Notes under the pieces: generated by a model
What the model was told of the DNA's origin: nothing
Seen by the model: the letters and a program-made list of their open reading frames with translations, nothing else
The model's database searches: none
Translations under genes and position numbers: made by a program
NCBI RefSeq assembly: GCF_021190915.1
Contig: NZ_JAIOAP010000002.1
Location: 434,001-498,000, forward strand
Direction of reading: 5' to 3'
Source of the DNA: Cohnella silvisoli
Lineage (GTDB): Bacteria; Bacillota; Bacilli; Paenibacillales; Paenibacillaceae
Length of the DNA stretch: 64,000 bases
Shown: positions 8,838 to 18,664 of the stretch, piece after piece
Layout: each line of letters opens with the position of its first letter
How positions within the stretch are numbered: the first letter of the stretch is position 1

Positions 8838-9065
8838 TTAGATCAAGGCTATGGCCAGAAGGGTAAACAGGGATAAAATTAAAATATCATTTGCAGCTCC
8901 GAAGCCCCATCCCCATCCCGATATTCTTAAATCTCCCGAAGTCCGTAAATAAACGTTGTTCCTGTCCACATTAACAAGAACGCCTTCATAACATTCTCCG
9001 CAACGAGTTTGAATACGTACCCGGCGATTCATATGCTTCGTACATAATTGATACATTTCATCCAT
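8838..9065 (-). CDS. small protein with an Sm-like strand pattern and a hydrophobic tail
   Basis: A 75-residue protein with a clear GGAGG site 9 bases before ATG. The N-terminal half (MNRRVRIQTRCGECYEGVLV, then NVDRNNVYLR) has the look of an Sm-like beta fold, in which a G-x-V-x-x-V-D motif follows the first strands. The C-terminus, DILILSLFTLLAIALI, is a hydrophobic segment that could insert in the membrane. I do not recognise the family. It lies just downstream of the spo0A terminator and probably has its own promoter. Confidence 0.55.
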   Translation of the reverse strand: MDEMYQLCTKHMNRRVRIQTRCGECYEGVLVNVDRNNVYLRTSGDLRISGWGWGFGAANDILILSLFTLLAIALI

Positions 9066-9190
9066 TTAGATCAGCCTCCTTCATAATCATATTTACAGGG
9101 CTTTCATATGATATGGCAGATGTCGTTCCGGGGATTGGATTGAAAGCGAAATGTGTTTTCGTCCCCCTCGTGGAACCTAGGTATACAATT

Positions 9191-9240
9191 AAAAAACCGC
9201 TCATGAATTGGTTTAATAAACCAATTCATAAGCGGTTTTT
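9191..9240 (-). terminator. spo0A terminator
   Basis: A near-perfect 22-bp stem (AAAAACCGCTTATGAATTGG and its complement) with a TTAAT-type loop and a T-run on both sides, 30 bases after the spo0A stop. It may work in both directions. Confidence 0.85.
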
Positions 9241-9271
9241 ATTAGCTAAATCCGTCAATACTCTCCCCGTT

Positions 9272-10081
9272 TCAGCTCACTTTATGTTCGATACGAAGCT
9301 TGTCGGCCACCATCGCGATAAACTCGCTATTGGTTGGCTTAGACTTCGCAATGTTGATCGTGTAACCGAACAGATGGCTGATGCTGTCGATGTTGCCGCG
9401 CGTCCAAGCAACTTCGATCGCATGGCGGATAGCGCGCTCGACGCGGGATGGCGTCGTTTTGAATTTTTCTGCGATCGCAGGATATAACGTCTTCGTAATC
9501 GCGCCGAGAATTTCGATATTGTTGTACACCATCGTAATCGCTTCGCGTAAATACTGATAACCTTTGATGTGAGCTGGAACTCCGATTTCGTGAATGATGC
9601 TTGTAATATTGGCGTCCAGATTTTTGGGTTTGCCGATTTGAACAATATTCGAGCGATTGCTGCTGCTCGACGATGAAGTCGTAACGGAAGAGGAAACTGA
9701 ACTTCCGGCCAACTGCCGGATCCGATTAGCCAGAACATCCATATCGAACGGTTTAAGTATGTAGTATGAAGCACCAAGTTGTACCGCACGCTGCGTGATG
9801 TTCTCTTGACCGAATGCCGTGAGCATAATGATTTTTGGCATCGGCGATAAATTTAGATCCCGCAATTTTTCCAGAACGCCAAGTCCGTCCAAATGCGGCA
9901 TAATAATATCGAGGATCATGACATCCGGTACCCTGCGTGTTTCCTCTAGTTGACGGATGACCTCTTCTCCGTTGTACGCCACTCCGATGACCGTCATATC
10001 ATCCTGCTCTTGGATGTACTCTGATAATAAATTCGTAAATTCTCGGTTGTCGTCTGCTAGGAACACTTCAATCCGTGGCAA
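9272..10081 (-). CDS. spo0A: sporulation master regulator Spo0A
   Basis: A 269-residue response regulator that commits the cell to sporulation. The receiver begins [20 protein letters not shown], and the phosphorylated Asp is in [12 protein letters not shown] (about residue 58). The C-terminal DNA-binding domain contains [20 protein letters not shown], the Spo0A recognition helix region. I chose the TTG at 10081 because AAAGGGAGG lies 8 bases upstream and the result matches the usual Spo0A length; the frame extends nine codons further without a site. Two Spo0A boxes lie upstream, suggesting autoregulation. It follows spoIVB as in all endospore formers. Confidence 0.97.
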   Translation of the reverse strand: MPRIEVFLADDNREFTNLLSEYIQEQDDMTVIGVAYNGEEVIRQLEETRRVPDVMILDIIMPHLDGLGVLEKLRDLNLSPMPKIIMLTAFGQENITQRAVQLGASYYILKPFDMDVLANRIRQLAGSSVSSSVTTSSSSSSNRSNIVQIGKPKNLDANITSIIHEIGVPAHIKGYQYLREAITMVYNNIEILGAITKTLYPAIAEKFKTTPSRVERAIRHAIEVAWTRGNIDSISHLFGYTINIAKSKPTNSEFIAMVADKLRIEHKVS

Positions 10082-10152
10082 TGTCTGGTCCTCCCTTTCT
10101 CTGTGCAAAATTTAGTGATGAAAAACGCTTATCGTTTCTCTGTTTATCCGTT

Positions 10153-10160
10153 TTCGACAT
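10153..10160 (-). promoter_or_regulatory. Spo0A box (proximal)
   Basis: ATGTCGAA on the minus strand, matching the TGNCGAA core of Spo0A-binding sites, about 72 bases upstream of the spo0A start. A possible SigH-like element (AGAAGGAATA) lies just upstream of it. Confidence 0.55.
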
Positions 10161-10274
10161 TGCTATTCTGTATTCCTTCTGAATTAAAAAATTTTTCTTT
10201 ATTTATTTCTCAAAATCGAATATACTATTTAATTTACGTCATTTCACGCCAAATGATGATTTATTTCGCTTTTT

Positions 10275-10282
10275 TTCGACAA
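10275..10282 (-). promoter_or_regulatory. Spo0A box (distal)
   Basis: TTGTCGAA on the minus strand, a full match to the Spo0A box, near the far end of the 238-base AT-rich gap (10082-10319) between spoIVB and spo0A. The rest of that gap holds only promoter-like AT-rich sequence. Confidence 0.6.
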
Positions 10283-10319
10283 TCGTTCGCCTTTTCCATT
10301 ATGCGCAAAATCTAAGGCG

Positions 10320-11648
10320 TTAAACCGCCTTAGATGTCGCTTGTTCGGGATTCAACATGATGCCTGCATCCTGTAACATCCATTCGATAAAGCAGCCATA
10401 ACCTGATGCTGGGTCATTAACGAATACATGCGTTACGGCGCCGACCAATTTTCCTTTTTGAATAATCGGGCTGCCGCTCATTCCCTGAACAATTCCTCCG
10501 GTGCGTTCGAGAAGCCTCGGATCGGTAATTTTGATGACCATTCCCTTAGTTGCAGGAGACGACTGTTTCGATACATGCACGATTTCAATATTGAAACGTT
10601 CAACCTTCTGCTTCTCGACCACCGTTAATATTTGCGCTGGACCTTCTTCCACTTCTTCGGCGAACGCTACCGGTATCGGTTCTTGATCGTAAGAATGCTC
10701 TGGCATTTGCTTCATCTTTCCAAAGATGCCAAAAGGTGTATTTCGTTCTACGTTACCGAGCGTTCGACCGCCTTTAAGGAAATTGGCCCGTTTTTCCCCC
10801 GGTTCGCCGCTTTGGCTTTTAGAAATCGAATTGACGTTAGACTGCAAAATTTCCCCACTGCCTACAACGATCGGAGTTTGAGTGTCCATATCCGTAATCA
10901 CATGTCCCAGAGCTCCGTACACGCCTTGATCGGGAGCATAGAATGTCAATGTGCCTACTCCTGCTGCTGAATCGCGAATGTACAACCCTAACCGCCAAGC
11001 TTTATCTTCCTCGTCATAGGCTGGCTTCAATAAAGTTTTAAATCTTTCTTTGCCTCTTTGTACCAATAATTGCAATGGTTCGTTGTTGCGGCCTGCGGTT
11101 TCTGCATAAGGTGCGATCTTGGAAATGTCATTGCAGGTTTGGCCATTGATTTCAACGATGAGATCGCCAAGTCGGAGCTTTGCTTCTTCTCCAGGCGATA
11201 TTTTCGTCTTCGCATTAGTTTGAACTAAATGATGGCCGACAACCATAATACCTGCCGACTTCACTTTAACGCCAATCGTCTGCCCTCCGGGAATAACGCG
11301 CAAATCCGGAATGACTTGCAGACGAACGGTTTTAAAGGGGATTTTGCCAAACAGCTTGAGCTTTAAATCCGTTACGCCGCTATGTTTCGGTTGAATGGAT
11401 AAAGGCTGGCTGAGATCGACGCGAACAGAAGCATTGCTGCTTCCATTAATTCCAGCTACTTCGGGATTTAAGCTCCCTTGCGCGTGAACGGGCATCGCAT
11501 AATGAAGGGAAACCGCCTGTCCTTGAAACAGCCTTAATTGATTAGGAAATTCTGCAAAATGTTGAAAAGGCGCGGAGCATACGGCGATAATCAGCATAAG
11601 AACGACAACAAGTCCCATACGGCGTTTTCTGGAGTGTTTCTGGTACAA
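10320..11648 (-). CDS. spoIVB: SpoIVB peptidase (S55), sigma-K checkpoint protease
   Basis: A 442-residue secreted serine peptidase made in the forespore that triggers pro-sigma-K processing in the mother cell. It has an N-terminal membrane segment (LVVVLMLIIAVCSAPF) and a PDZ domain around residues 130-210 (GHHLVQTNAKTKISPGEEAK, LGDLIVEING). The S55 peptidase domain follows, with the catalytic Ser in GMSGSPIIQKGKLVGAVTHV. Length fits the family. The TTG start has GGGGAG 9 bases upstream. It lies between recN and spo0A, the standard order. Confidence 0.95.
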   Translation of the reverse strand: MYQKHSRKRRMGLVVVLMLIIAVCSAPFQHFAEFPNQLRLFQGQAVSLHYAMPVHAQGSLNPEVAGINGSSNASVRVDLSQPLSIQPKHSGVTDLKLKLFGKIPFKTVRLQVIPDLRVIPGGQTIGVKVKSAGIMVVGHHLVQTNAKTKISPGEEAKLRLGDLIVEINGQTCNDISKIAPYAETAGRNNEPLQLLVQRGKERFKTLLKPAYDEEDKAWRLGLYIRDSAAGVGTLTFYAPDQGVYGALGHVITDMDTQTPIVVGSGEILQSNVNSISKSQSGEPGEKRANFLKGGRTLGNVERNTPFGIFGKMKQMPEHSYDQEPIPVAFAEEVEEGPAQILTVVEKQKVERFNIEIVHVSKQSSPATKGMVIKITDPRLLERTGGIVQGMSGSPIIQKGKLVGAVTHVFVNDPASGYGCFIEWMLQDAGIMLNPEQATSKAV

Positions 11649-11777
11649 GTTCTCACGCTCCCCTACAGACTGAATCGGCTCTTTGTTTATTTCGCCGATA
11701 ACGTACCTATAAGGTAACCGCGAGTCCCTTCTTTTATGTTCTCAAAAAGCTTCCTTTTAGTTTGTTTTTTCGCGCCG

Positions 11778-13463
11778 TTACGCGTTTTTTTGACGCTGGG
11801 CCAAAGTAAGCATTTCTTGTGCGTGATGGCGGGTTTTTTCCGTTACTTCCACCCCGCCCAACATCCTTGCCAGTTCTTCAATTCTTTGGACTTGAGTCAA
11901 CTCCGTTACGGACGTTTGCGTACGCTCTTGGCCGGTTACCTGCTTGTAAATTTCGTATTGATGATCCGCCATGCAAGCAACCTGCGGAAGATGCGTAATC
12001 GCGAATACTTGGCAATGACGAGATAATAACGACAGCTTCTCGGCGACGGCTTGAGCCGCTCTCCCGCTTACTCCCGTATCCACTTCATCGAACACCAGTA
12101 CAGGAATTTCATCGATTTGGGCGAATATCGCTTTAAGCGCAAGCATAACACGCGACATTTCCCCGCCCGATGCGATCTTGGCAAGCGGCTTTGGCGGTTC
12201 GCCAGTGTTCGTGGATAAAATAAACTCGGCGGTATCCGCGCCTGAATTCGTTAGCGCTGTAGTCCCGAGCTTAACCTCGAATACGGATCTATCCATCTGC
12301 AGATGAGTTAACTCTTGCTCGATTTGACGGGACAGCTGCCGAGAAGAAGCCCGACGGATAGCGGTCAATTTCTCCGCTCTCGCCTGCAGCTCGCTTTGAA
12401 GCAATTCCTCTTGTGCTGCCAATTCCCGCAGCAAGTCGTCTCTGTTCTCAAGCTGATCCGCTTCCGTCTTGATCCGGATATGATAATCGATAATTTCTTC
12501 GGTTGTTTCCCCATATTTCCGCTTCAAGCCATGCAGCAAATCAAGCCTCTGCTCGATCTGAGCGAGCCTCTTCGGATTAAACTCAATGCCTTCTTTATAA
12601 TCGCGTAATTGAAACGAGCTATCCTCAATGCCATAATAAGCCGATTGCAATTGCTCGACGAGCGGCTGCAAAATAGCTGGATCGACCGATACGATATCTT
12701 GCAGCCTTGTTAAGGCACGTGATATCGCTGACAAGCCTTTACTGCCATATAGGAGATCGTAGGCCTCCGTTACAGCCTCCGTGAGCTTCTCGGCATGAGT
12801 TAGTTTGCGCCTTTCATCGGCAAGAGATTCATCTTCTCCCGGTTTTAGCCTTGCCGCTTCGATCTCCTCGATTTGGAAGCGGTATAGATCGAGCATTTGC
12901 ATGCCTTGACGGGATTTCTCCTCCAACTCGCGACGCTCTCGGCTAACCGTTTGGAATTGTTGATATAGGAGGCGATACGCCGCTTTCTCTTCTTGAATTT
13001 CTTCCCCGGCGAACAGATCGAGCCACTCCAGATGCCGCTCCGTTCGAAGCAATGATTGATGCTCATGCTGTCCATGAATATTCACGAGATGCTCCCCGAC
13101 TTCCCTGAGCATCGTAAGCGTAACTGCTTGCCCGTTAATGCGCGCGGATGACTTGCCTTGGGAAAGAATTTCTCGACGGATGAGCAAAGTTTCTTCGGAA
13201 TCCGCCTCGATACCAAGGCGTTTAAGCGTCTCCCAAACGGGATGCTGGCGCGGCAAATCAAAGACGGCTTCAATATCTGCCCGGTCGCAGCCATGACGGA
13301 TCATCTCCGCCGAACCTCGCCCTCCGGCCGTTAAAGTTAAAGCATCGATAACAATGGATTTGCCTGCGCCGGTTTCTCCGGTAAGTACGTGGAATCCGGG
13401 ATGAAAGGTCACTGTAACATTCTCGATAACCGCCAAGTTGTGAATGGTTAATTCCCGAAGCAT
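11778..13463 (-). CDS. recN: DNA repair protein RecN
   Basis: A 561-residue SMC-like ATPase acting early in double-strand break repair. Walker A is GETGAGKS at residues 29-36. The middle is a long coiled coil, and the C-terminal half carries the ABC signature LAKIASGGEMSRVMLALK and Walker B VLVFDEVDTGVSG. ATG start with GGAGG 6 bases upstream. It follows argR by about 30 bases, the common Firmicute pairing. Length is typical. Confidence 0.96.
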   Translation of the reverse strand: MLRELTIHNLAVIENVTVTFHPGFHVLTGETGAGKSIVIDALTLTAGGRGSAEMIRHGCDRADIEAVFDLPRQHPVWETLKRLGIEADSEETLLIRREILSQGKSSARINGQAVTLTMLREVGEHLVNIHGQHEHQSLLRTERHLEWLDLFAGEEIQEEKAAYRLLYQQFQTVSRERRELEEKSRQGMQMLDLYRFQIEEIEAARLKPGEDESLADERRKLTHAEKLTEAVTEAYDLLYGSKGLSAISRALTRLQDIVSVDPAILQPLVEQLQSAYYGIEDSSFQLRDYKEGIEFNPKRLAQIEQRLDLLHGLKRKYGETTEEIIDYHIRIKTEADQLENRDDLLRELAAQEELLQSELQARAEKLTAIRRASSRQLSRQIEQELTHLQMDRSVFEVKLGTTALTNSGADTAEFILSTNTGEPPKPLAKIASGGEMSRVMLALKAIFAQIDEIPVLVFDEVDTGVSGRAAQAVAEKLSLLSRHCQVFAITHLPQVACMADHQYEIYKQVTGQERTQTSVTELTQVQRIEELARMLGGVEVTEKTRHHAQEMLTLAQRQKNA

Positions 13464-13493
13464 AAGATGCCTCCTTGCTTTTCTCGAATGTAG

Positions 13494-13943
13494 TTATTGC
13501 ATCATGTCGTGAATGCGCACCAATACGTCTTCCCCATGACTTCTCGTTTTACTGATAAGCAGCATGGTATCATCCCCGCCGATCGTTCCGATGACTTCAG
13601 GCCAATCCATACCGTCGATCAGCGCCGCGATCGTACCCGCCGTACCCGGCAAACACTTAAGAACGATTAAATTTTCCGCGGCTTCGGCTCCTACGAAGTG
13701 ATCCAACAATGCCCGCTTAAGCTTATGAGCCGGGTTATAACGTTGATCTTGCGGCATGGAATACTTGTAACGCCCATCTTCGAGCGGCACCTTAATCAAT
13801 TGCATTTCTTTTATATCGCGTGATACTGTTGCTTGCGTGACCTGCATGCCTTCCAAGCTCAGAACATCCACAAGCTCTTCCTGCGTCTCGATTTCTCTTG
13901 ATCCGATTAACTCGCGAATTTTCCGTTGCCGTTGCCCTTTCAT
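13494..13943 (-). CDS. argR: arginine repressor ArgR/AhrC
   Basis: A 149-residue regulator of arginine synthesis and breakdown. The N-terminal winged helix is [20 protein letters not shown]. The C-terminal arginine-binding and oligomerisation domain contains [20 protein letters not shown] and GDDTMLLI. The start is the ATG at 13943, overlapping the stop of the preceding gene as TAATG with GGGGGA upstream; the longer open frame (26 more codons) reads through the neighbour's 3' end and is not real. Translation is probably coupled to that neighbour. Confidence 0.95.
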   Translation of the reverse strand: MKGQRQRKIRELIGSREIETQEELVDVLSLEGMQVTQATVSRDIKEMQLIKVPLEDGRYKYSMPQDQRYNPAHKLKRALLDHFVGAEAAENLIVLKCLPGTAGTIAALIDGMDWPEVIGTIGGDDTMLLISKTRSHGEDVLVRIHDMMQ

Positions 13944-14407
13944 TACTCGCCATCCCCCACTTTGAATCGTACTGTTCTCAATTGTTGGCTGTCGAACTCC
14001 ACGATTACGATGCCTTCGCAATCCGGAAACAACAAAATGAATAAGAGAAATTTATCGCGAAGCCCATTCGTCGTCCAATCGGTCGGTTGGCCCGACCGTT
14101 CCGATTTCACCAAATAATATTTGTCTTCCTTGGATACCAAATAATCAAAATACGGGTATGTACTCTTAACAGGACCGTCATCCAATATTACTCCAAGCGG
14201 TATACGGTGTTTACCCGTCAGCACCTCGTAACCATGCTCCTGCAGCAATATAACCGTATCGTCTTGCTCAACCCCTCCCGCGAGCGCGAGTTTCCTTAGC
14301 CTAGATCCCGGAGGCTCATGAAGCCAATGGTCGAAACGCCTTAGCAACCACCATATCATGATTCCGGCAGCAGCTATAATAATGATCCAATCCCCAAACC
14401 TCTCCAC
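13943..14407 (-). CDS. uncharacterised membrane-anchored protein between tlyA and argR
   Basis: About 154 residues, starting at a GTG with GGAGG 7 bases upstream. An N-terminal membrane helix ([19 protein letters not shown]) is followed by a soluble domain. That domain has strands and a spacing ([19 protein letters not shown], then a helix [12 protein letters not shown]) that recall a PD-(D/E)xK nuclease fold with an incomplete active site, since Val replaces the second acidic residue. That fold suggestion is only a visual inference. Its stop overlaps the argR start, so the two are co-translated. I do not know its function. Confidence 0.6.
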   Translation of the reverse strand: MERFGDWIIIIAAAGIMIWWLLRRFDHWLHEPPGSRLRKLALAGGVEQDDTVILLQEHGYEVLTGKHRIPLGVILDDGPVKSTYPYFDYLVSKEDKYYLVKSERSGQPTDWTTNGLRDKFLLFILLFPDCEGIVIVEFDSQQLRTVRFKVGDGE

Positions 14408-14612
14408 GTGCTGACCTCCTCGGTCATTCCAGTAACGGAGGAAAGAATATGTTGATCGGACATGATGTTGACGCTCTCTTTCCTTTCGCGATTCATCCCT
14501 GATTATCCTCTTTGCAAGCAAAAACCCGAAGCAGGCCAGTCCGATCCGGTTCGTTTCTCCGGCCGTTCTTCGGCAGCTCCGGGCACAACCGGGCAATTAC
14601 TTTTATTTATTG

Positions 14613-15464
14613 TTACTGGCTTCGACGAAAAGTTAAAGCCGCTTCATCTACGGTATCTTTAATAAGCTTGGACAAATCAACAGCGACGAATTCCGGCAAT
14701 GCGGTCGCTTGTTCCGACAATCGCCAGTAAGCGAGAAATTCGATATTCCCTTCCCCGCCGGTTATCGGAGAGTAAGTAAGCCCCTTTAGCTCAAAACCAA
14801 ACTCGTTCGCATTCGTCAGTACTTCGCGCAATACGCTGGCATGGATCGCCGAATCCCGAATTACGCCTGATTTGCCGACATGTTCTCTTCCTGCCTCGAA
14901 TTGCGGCTTTATAAGCGCGACGGTGTAGCCGCCTCGCTCCAATAAACCCGCGAGAACCGGCAAAATAAGTTTTAAGGAGATAAACGATACATCGATCGTC
15001 GCAAACCCCGGCCTAGGCCCATCCAATTGCTCTAATGTCATATGCCGGAAGTTCGTCCGCTCGAGCACTTGCACGCGCTTGTCCTGCCGCAAGGACCAAT
15101 CTAACTGGTTGTAGCCAACATCGACAGCATACACCCGGGACGCCCCATTCTGCAAGGCGCAGTCGGTAAAACCCCCGGTCGATGCGCCGATGTCCAACAT
15201 GACGGCATTCTGCAAATCCAAGCCGAAATGTTTGATCGCCTTCTCAAGCTTTAATCCGCCTCGGCTTACATAGGGATGAAGCGCGCCTTTGACCATTATT
15301 GCCGCGTCGCGAGACACTTTCGTGCCTGCTTTGTCGACGCGCTCTGTCCCTACGAGCACCAAACCGGCCATGATCGCCGCCTTGGCTTTTTCCCTGCTTT
15401 CGTAATAACCAAGCTCAAGCAGCAGTACATCCAGCCGCTCTTTCGTTGCAGTCGTCTTCTCCAT
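14613..15464 (-). CDS. tlyA: TlyA/YqxC family rRNA 2'-O-methyltransferase
   Basis: A 283-residue protein often annotated as hemolysin A. An N-terminal S4 RNA-binding domain (RLDVLLLELGYYESREKAKA) is followed by an FtsJ-type methyltransferase domain with the SAM motif MLDIGASTGGFTDCAL. The catalytic Lys region is TVALIKPQFEAGRE. In mycobacteria TlyA methylates 16S and 23S rRNA; the Bacillus counterpart is YqxC. It overlaps the dxs stop as TAATG, so it belongs to the isoprenoid operon, the usual place in Bacilli. Confidence 0.93.
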   Translation of the reverse strand: MEKTTATKERLDVLLLELGYYESREKAKAAIMAGLVLVGTERVDKAGTKVSRDAAIMVKGALHPYVSRGGLKLEKAIKHFGLDLQNAVMLDIGASTGGFTDCALQNGASRVYAVDVGYNQLDWSLRQDKRVQVLERTNFRHMTLEQLDGPRPGFATIDVSFISLKLILPVLAGLLERGGYTVALIKPQFEAGREHVGKSGVIRDSAIHASVLREVLTNANEFGFELKGLTYSPITGGEGNIEFLAYWRLSEQATALPEFVAVDLSKLIKDTVDEAALTFRRSQ

Positions 15465-17359
15465 TAAGTGGCCCTTTGCCTTTTCCGTACCGGAAGCGAT
15501 GCCAGCTGTTTAGCGATTGCATCAGCCGTCAGACCGCTTTCCGCGCGTTGTTCCTTGATCGTGGCATGCTCGACGAAAATATCGGGAACGCCGGCAATAT
15601 GGATGGACACTGGCTGTATCCCTTTTAACGTATAAAACTCTAGAACGGCGCTTCCTAAACCGCCTAGGACCGCCCCTTCTTCAATAACCATTAACGGGAT
15701 CCGTTCCTTGGCCATCGCAAGCAGCATTTTTTCGTCCAACGGTTTGACGAATCTGGCATTAACGACGCGAACGTTAATTCCTTCGCGTTTCAATAATTCG
15801 GCCGCTTCCTCGGCAACTTGAACCATCGGTCCGATTGCCAATACCGCCGCGTAATCTCCCTCGCGTACCGTTTCCCAAGTACCGATCTCGATCGGAGTCA
15901 TTACGTCATCAAATGCGGCACCGGTTCCGGATATACGTGGATAACGAACTGCGATTGGACCATCGTCATAGTTAATTGCCGTCTTCAGCATATTTCTTAA
16001 TTCGTTCTCGTCTTTCGGCATCATAATCGCCATATTAGGGATATGCCTTAGAAAAGCGATATCGTAAACGCCTTGATGGGTTTCACCGTCGGCACCGACG
16101 AATCCAGCCCGGTCGATGGCGAAGATGACATTCAGATTCTGCCGGCAAATATCATGCACGACTTGGTCGTAAGCACGCTGCAAGAAAGTGGAGTATACCG
16201 CGAAAACCGGCTTCATCCCTTCCATGGCAAGCGCCGCCGACATCGTAGCCGCATGCTGTTCGGCAATCCCCACATCGAACATTCTGTCGGGGAATTTCTC
16301 AGCGAACTTCAACAAACCTGAGCCGCCGGGCATCGCAGGCGTTACCGCGATTATCCGTTTATCTTGCTCGGCAAGCTCAATCAAGGTGTTGCCGAATACC
16401 TCGGTGTACATCGGAGGACCGACAGGTTTGACCACTTGACCGGATTCGATCTTGTACGAGCCCGTTATTCCATGCCACTTATGAGAATCGGCTTCCGCGG
16501 GGGAATAGCCTTTTCCTTTCACGGTCAATACATGAACGAGAACGGGACCGTCCACGTTGTCGGCTTGTTTGAATGCCTCGATTAATTTGTTAATATCATG
16601 GCCGTCTACGGGGCCGAAATATTTCAGACCGAATTCCTCGAACAGCATTCCGTCTGGCGCGACGAGGTATTTCAGGCTGTCTTTCACCCGATCGGCCGTA
16701 CGTGCGAGTTTCCCGCCGATGGCCGGAACTTTGCGAAGCAGCCAATCGAGCTCGTCTTTTGCTTTGCGATATATTTTCTCGGATCTAACTTTTCCTAAAT
16801 AATTATGAATCGCGCCTACGTTAGGAGCGATGGACATTTCGTTATCGTTAAGCACGACCATCAAATTGCGTTTCTCATGGCCGATATGGTTCAACGCTTC
16901 AAGCGCCATGCCGCCCGTAAGCGCACCATCGCCGATGATGGCAATTACCTTGTTCGCTTCACCTTTAAGATCGCGCGCCAAAGCCATCCCCATCGCTGCG
17001 GACAAAGAGGTACTGCTATGTCCGGCTTCCCATACGTCGTGCTCGCTTTCGTTGCGCTTAACGAATCCGCACAATCCGTTTTTCTGCCTTAAGGTGTCGA
17101 AACGTTCTTTGCGCCCGGTTAACATCTTATGCACGTAGGCTTGGTGTCCAACGTCGAAGATGAATTTATCTTGCGGGCTGTTATACAAATAATGCAACGC
17201 CAGCGTAAGCTCCACAACGCCTAAATTCGGCGCAAGATGGCCTCCGGTAGCAGATAATTTCTGAATTAAGAAGTGACGAATCTCTTCCGCCAACTGAGGA
17301 AGCTCGGGTAACGTTAATTTCTTTAAGTCGGTAGGACTGTCGATATGCTCGAGCAGCAA
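15464..17359 (-). CDS. dxs: 1-deoxy-D-xylulose-5-phosphate synthase
   Basis: The first enzyme of the MEP isoprenoid pathway: pyruvate plus glyceraldehyde 3-phosphate to DXP, thiamine diphosphate-dependent. It has 631 residues, as usual. The ThDP motif [20 protein letters not shown], the pyrimidine-domain stretch [21 protein letters not shown] and the C-terminal transketolase domain are all present. The TTG start has GGGGAA 6 bases upstream. It is followed by tlyA and preceded by ispA, linking the two isoprenoid steps. Confidence 0.97.
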   Translation of the reverse strand: MLLEHIDSPTDLKKLTLPELPQLAEEIRHFLIQKLSATGGHLAPNLGVVELTLALHYLYNSPQDKFIFDVGHQAYVHKMLTGRKERFDTLRQKNGLCGFVKRNESEHDVWEAGHSSTSLSAAMGMALARDLKGEANKVIAIIGDGALTGGMALEALNHIGHEKRNLMVVLNDNEMSIAPNVGAIHNYLGKVRSEKIYRKAKDELDWLLRKVPAIGGKLARTADRVKDSLKYLVAPDGMLFEEFGLKYFGPVDGHDINKLIEAFKQADNVDGPVLVHVLTVKGKGYSPAEADSHKWHGITGSYKIESGQVVKPVGPPMYTEVFGNTLIELAEQDKRIIAVTPAMPGGSGLLKFAEKFPDRMFDVGIAEQHAATMSAALAMEGMKPVFAVYSTFLQRAYDQVVHDICRQNLNVIFAIDRAGFVGADGETHQGVYDIAFLRHIPNMAIMMPKDENELRNMLKTAINYDDGPIAVRYPRISGTGAAFDDVMTPIEIGTWETVREGDYAAVLAIGPMVQVAEEAAELLKREGINVRVVNARFVKPLDEKMLLAMAKERIPLMVIEEGAVLGGLGSAVLEFYTLKGIQPVSIHIAGVPDIFVEHATIKEQRAESGLTADAIAKQLASLPVRKRQRAT

Positions 17360-17453
17360 GTATTGTTCCCCGCTTTCCCCAAAAGGATATTACCGCTATT
17401 ATACCATATCCCCAAACAATGCCCAAACAATAACCGTGGAGGGTTGTCTAGGG

Positions 17454-18365
17454 TTAATGATCTCTGTTCAGCAAATATTCGGCGATTCCGATTAAGGGTT
17501 CAGGTTTTGCCAACCCCGCCTGCAGCAGTGTCTCATTCGCTTCTCTGGTTAGCTCGGCGACGCGTTTGCGACTTTCATCCAATCCAAGTAAATACGGATA
17601 GGTCACTTTCTCTTGTCGTTCATCGCTTTTGACCGGTTTGCCCAGCTTCGCTTCGTTGCCGGTTAGGTCAAGAATGTCATCTTGGATTTGAAATGCAAGG
17701 CCGACGTTTCGACCGAATAACCCATATGCGTGAAGCTGTTTATCGTCGGCTTCCGCCGCATGCCCGCCCGCTCTAAGCGAGAACGCGATTAGATCGCTTG
17801 TCTTATGCAAATGGATATTTTCCAACTGCTCAAGGGAAGTTAATCCTTGTTCGCCCAACATGTCATCGACTTGTCCGCCGACCATGCCCGTAGGGCCCGC
17901 GTATCTAGAAAGCTCCCCAACAACAGCCAAAACCCGCTCCGCGGGTACTCCCCTTGAAGCGGCTTGAGCCGCAACGTGAAAGGCATGCGTTAACAACCCA
18001 TCACCGGCCAAGATCGCCATCGCTTCGCCGAACACTTTATGATTCGTTTGACGGCCGCGACGGAAGTCATCGTTATCCATCGCCGGCAAATCGTCGTGGA
18101 TAAGCGAATAGGTATGGATCATTTCCACCGCGCAGGCGAATAACATAGCCCTATCTGCTGCTGTTTCTTGGCCAGCCACGGCTTCCGCCGCTGCAAGAAC
18201 GAGAATGGGTCGCAAACGTTTACCGCCTGCAAGAAGCGAATAATTCATCGCCTCGCTCAGCGTCCCCGGTATTGCCCAGTCCATTGGAAATACCGACTGC
18301 AAAGCCGCTTCCACTTTTTCGCGCTGCAGTTGCATATATGTGTTGAGCTCAACTGAAGTTATCAC
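17454..18365 (-). CDS. ispA: polyprenyl (farnesyl) diphosphate synthase
   Basis: A 303-residue prenyltransferase that condenses isopentenyl diphosphate with allylic diphosphates, probably giving farnesyl diphosphate. The two Asp-rich motifs are visible: the first region HTYSLIHDDLPAMDNDDFRRG and the second FQIQDDILDLTG. The GTG start is three bases after the xseB stop, with AAAGGGG upstream. It lies between xseB and dxs in the standard order. The product chain length is inferred from the family (YqiD/IspA). Confidence 0.94.
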   Translation of the reverse strand: MITSVELNTYMQLQREKVEAALQSVFPMDWAIPGTLSEAMNYSLLAGGKRLRPILVLAAAEAVAGQETAADRAMLFACAVEMIHTYSLIHDDLPAMDNDDFRRGRQTNHKVFGEAMAILAGDGLLTHAFHVAAQAASRGVPAERVLAVVGELSRYAGPTGMVGGQVDDMLGEQGLTSLEQLENIHLHKTSDLIAFSLRAGGHAAEADDKQLHAYGLFGRNVGLAFQIQDDILDLTGNEAKLGKPVKSDERQEKVTYPYLLGLDESRKRVAELTREANETLLQAGLAKPEPLIGIAEYLLNRDH

Positions 18366-18367
18366 GA

Positions 18368-18664
18368 CTATACCCCTTTATCTCCGGACGCTTCTTCTTT
18401 CGACGCCGTGAATGGCTTGCGCTGCATTCCGCCTTCGCCTTCCACCAGCATCTCGATCCGACGTTCCACCTGCTCTAGCTTCTGTCCGCATAATTTGGAG
18501 AGAGACATGCCTTCCTGGAACAGCTCGATAGCCGTTTCCAGCGGTACATCCCCGCTTTCCAGCTTGACGACGATCGCTTCCAGCGTTTCCATCGCTTGTT
18601 CGAAAGAAATCGCGGGAACGCCGGTTTCCTTCGCAGAGTTGTCAATCGAGCCGTTCTTAGCCAT
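18368..18664 (-). CDS. xseB: exodeoxyribonuclease VII small subunit
   Basis: A 98-residue partner of XseA. The core SFEQAMETLEAIVVKLESGD, then VPLETAIELFQEGMSLSKLC, is the family signature. The ATG of MAKNGS is right because GGGGAGGAG lies about 7 bases upstream; an ATG six codons earlier has no site. It overlaps the end of xseA by 8 bases, so translation is coupled. Confidence 0.94.
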   Translation of the reverse strand: MAKNGSIDNSAKETGVPAISFEQAMETLEAIVVKLESGDVPLETAIELFQEGMSLSKLCGQKLEQVERRIEMLVEGEGGMQRKPFTASKEEASGDKGV

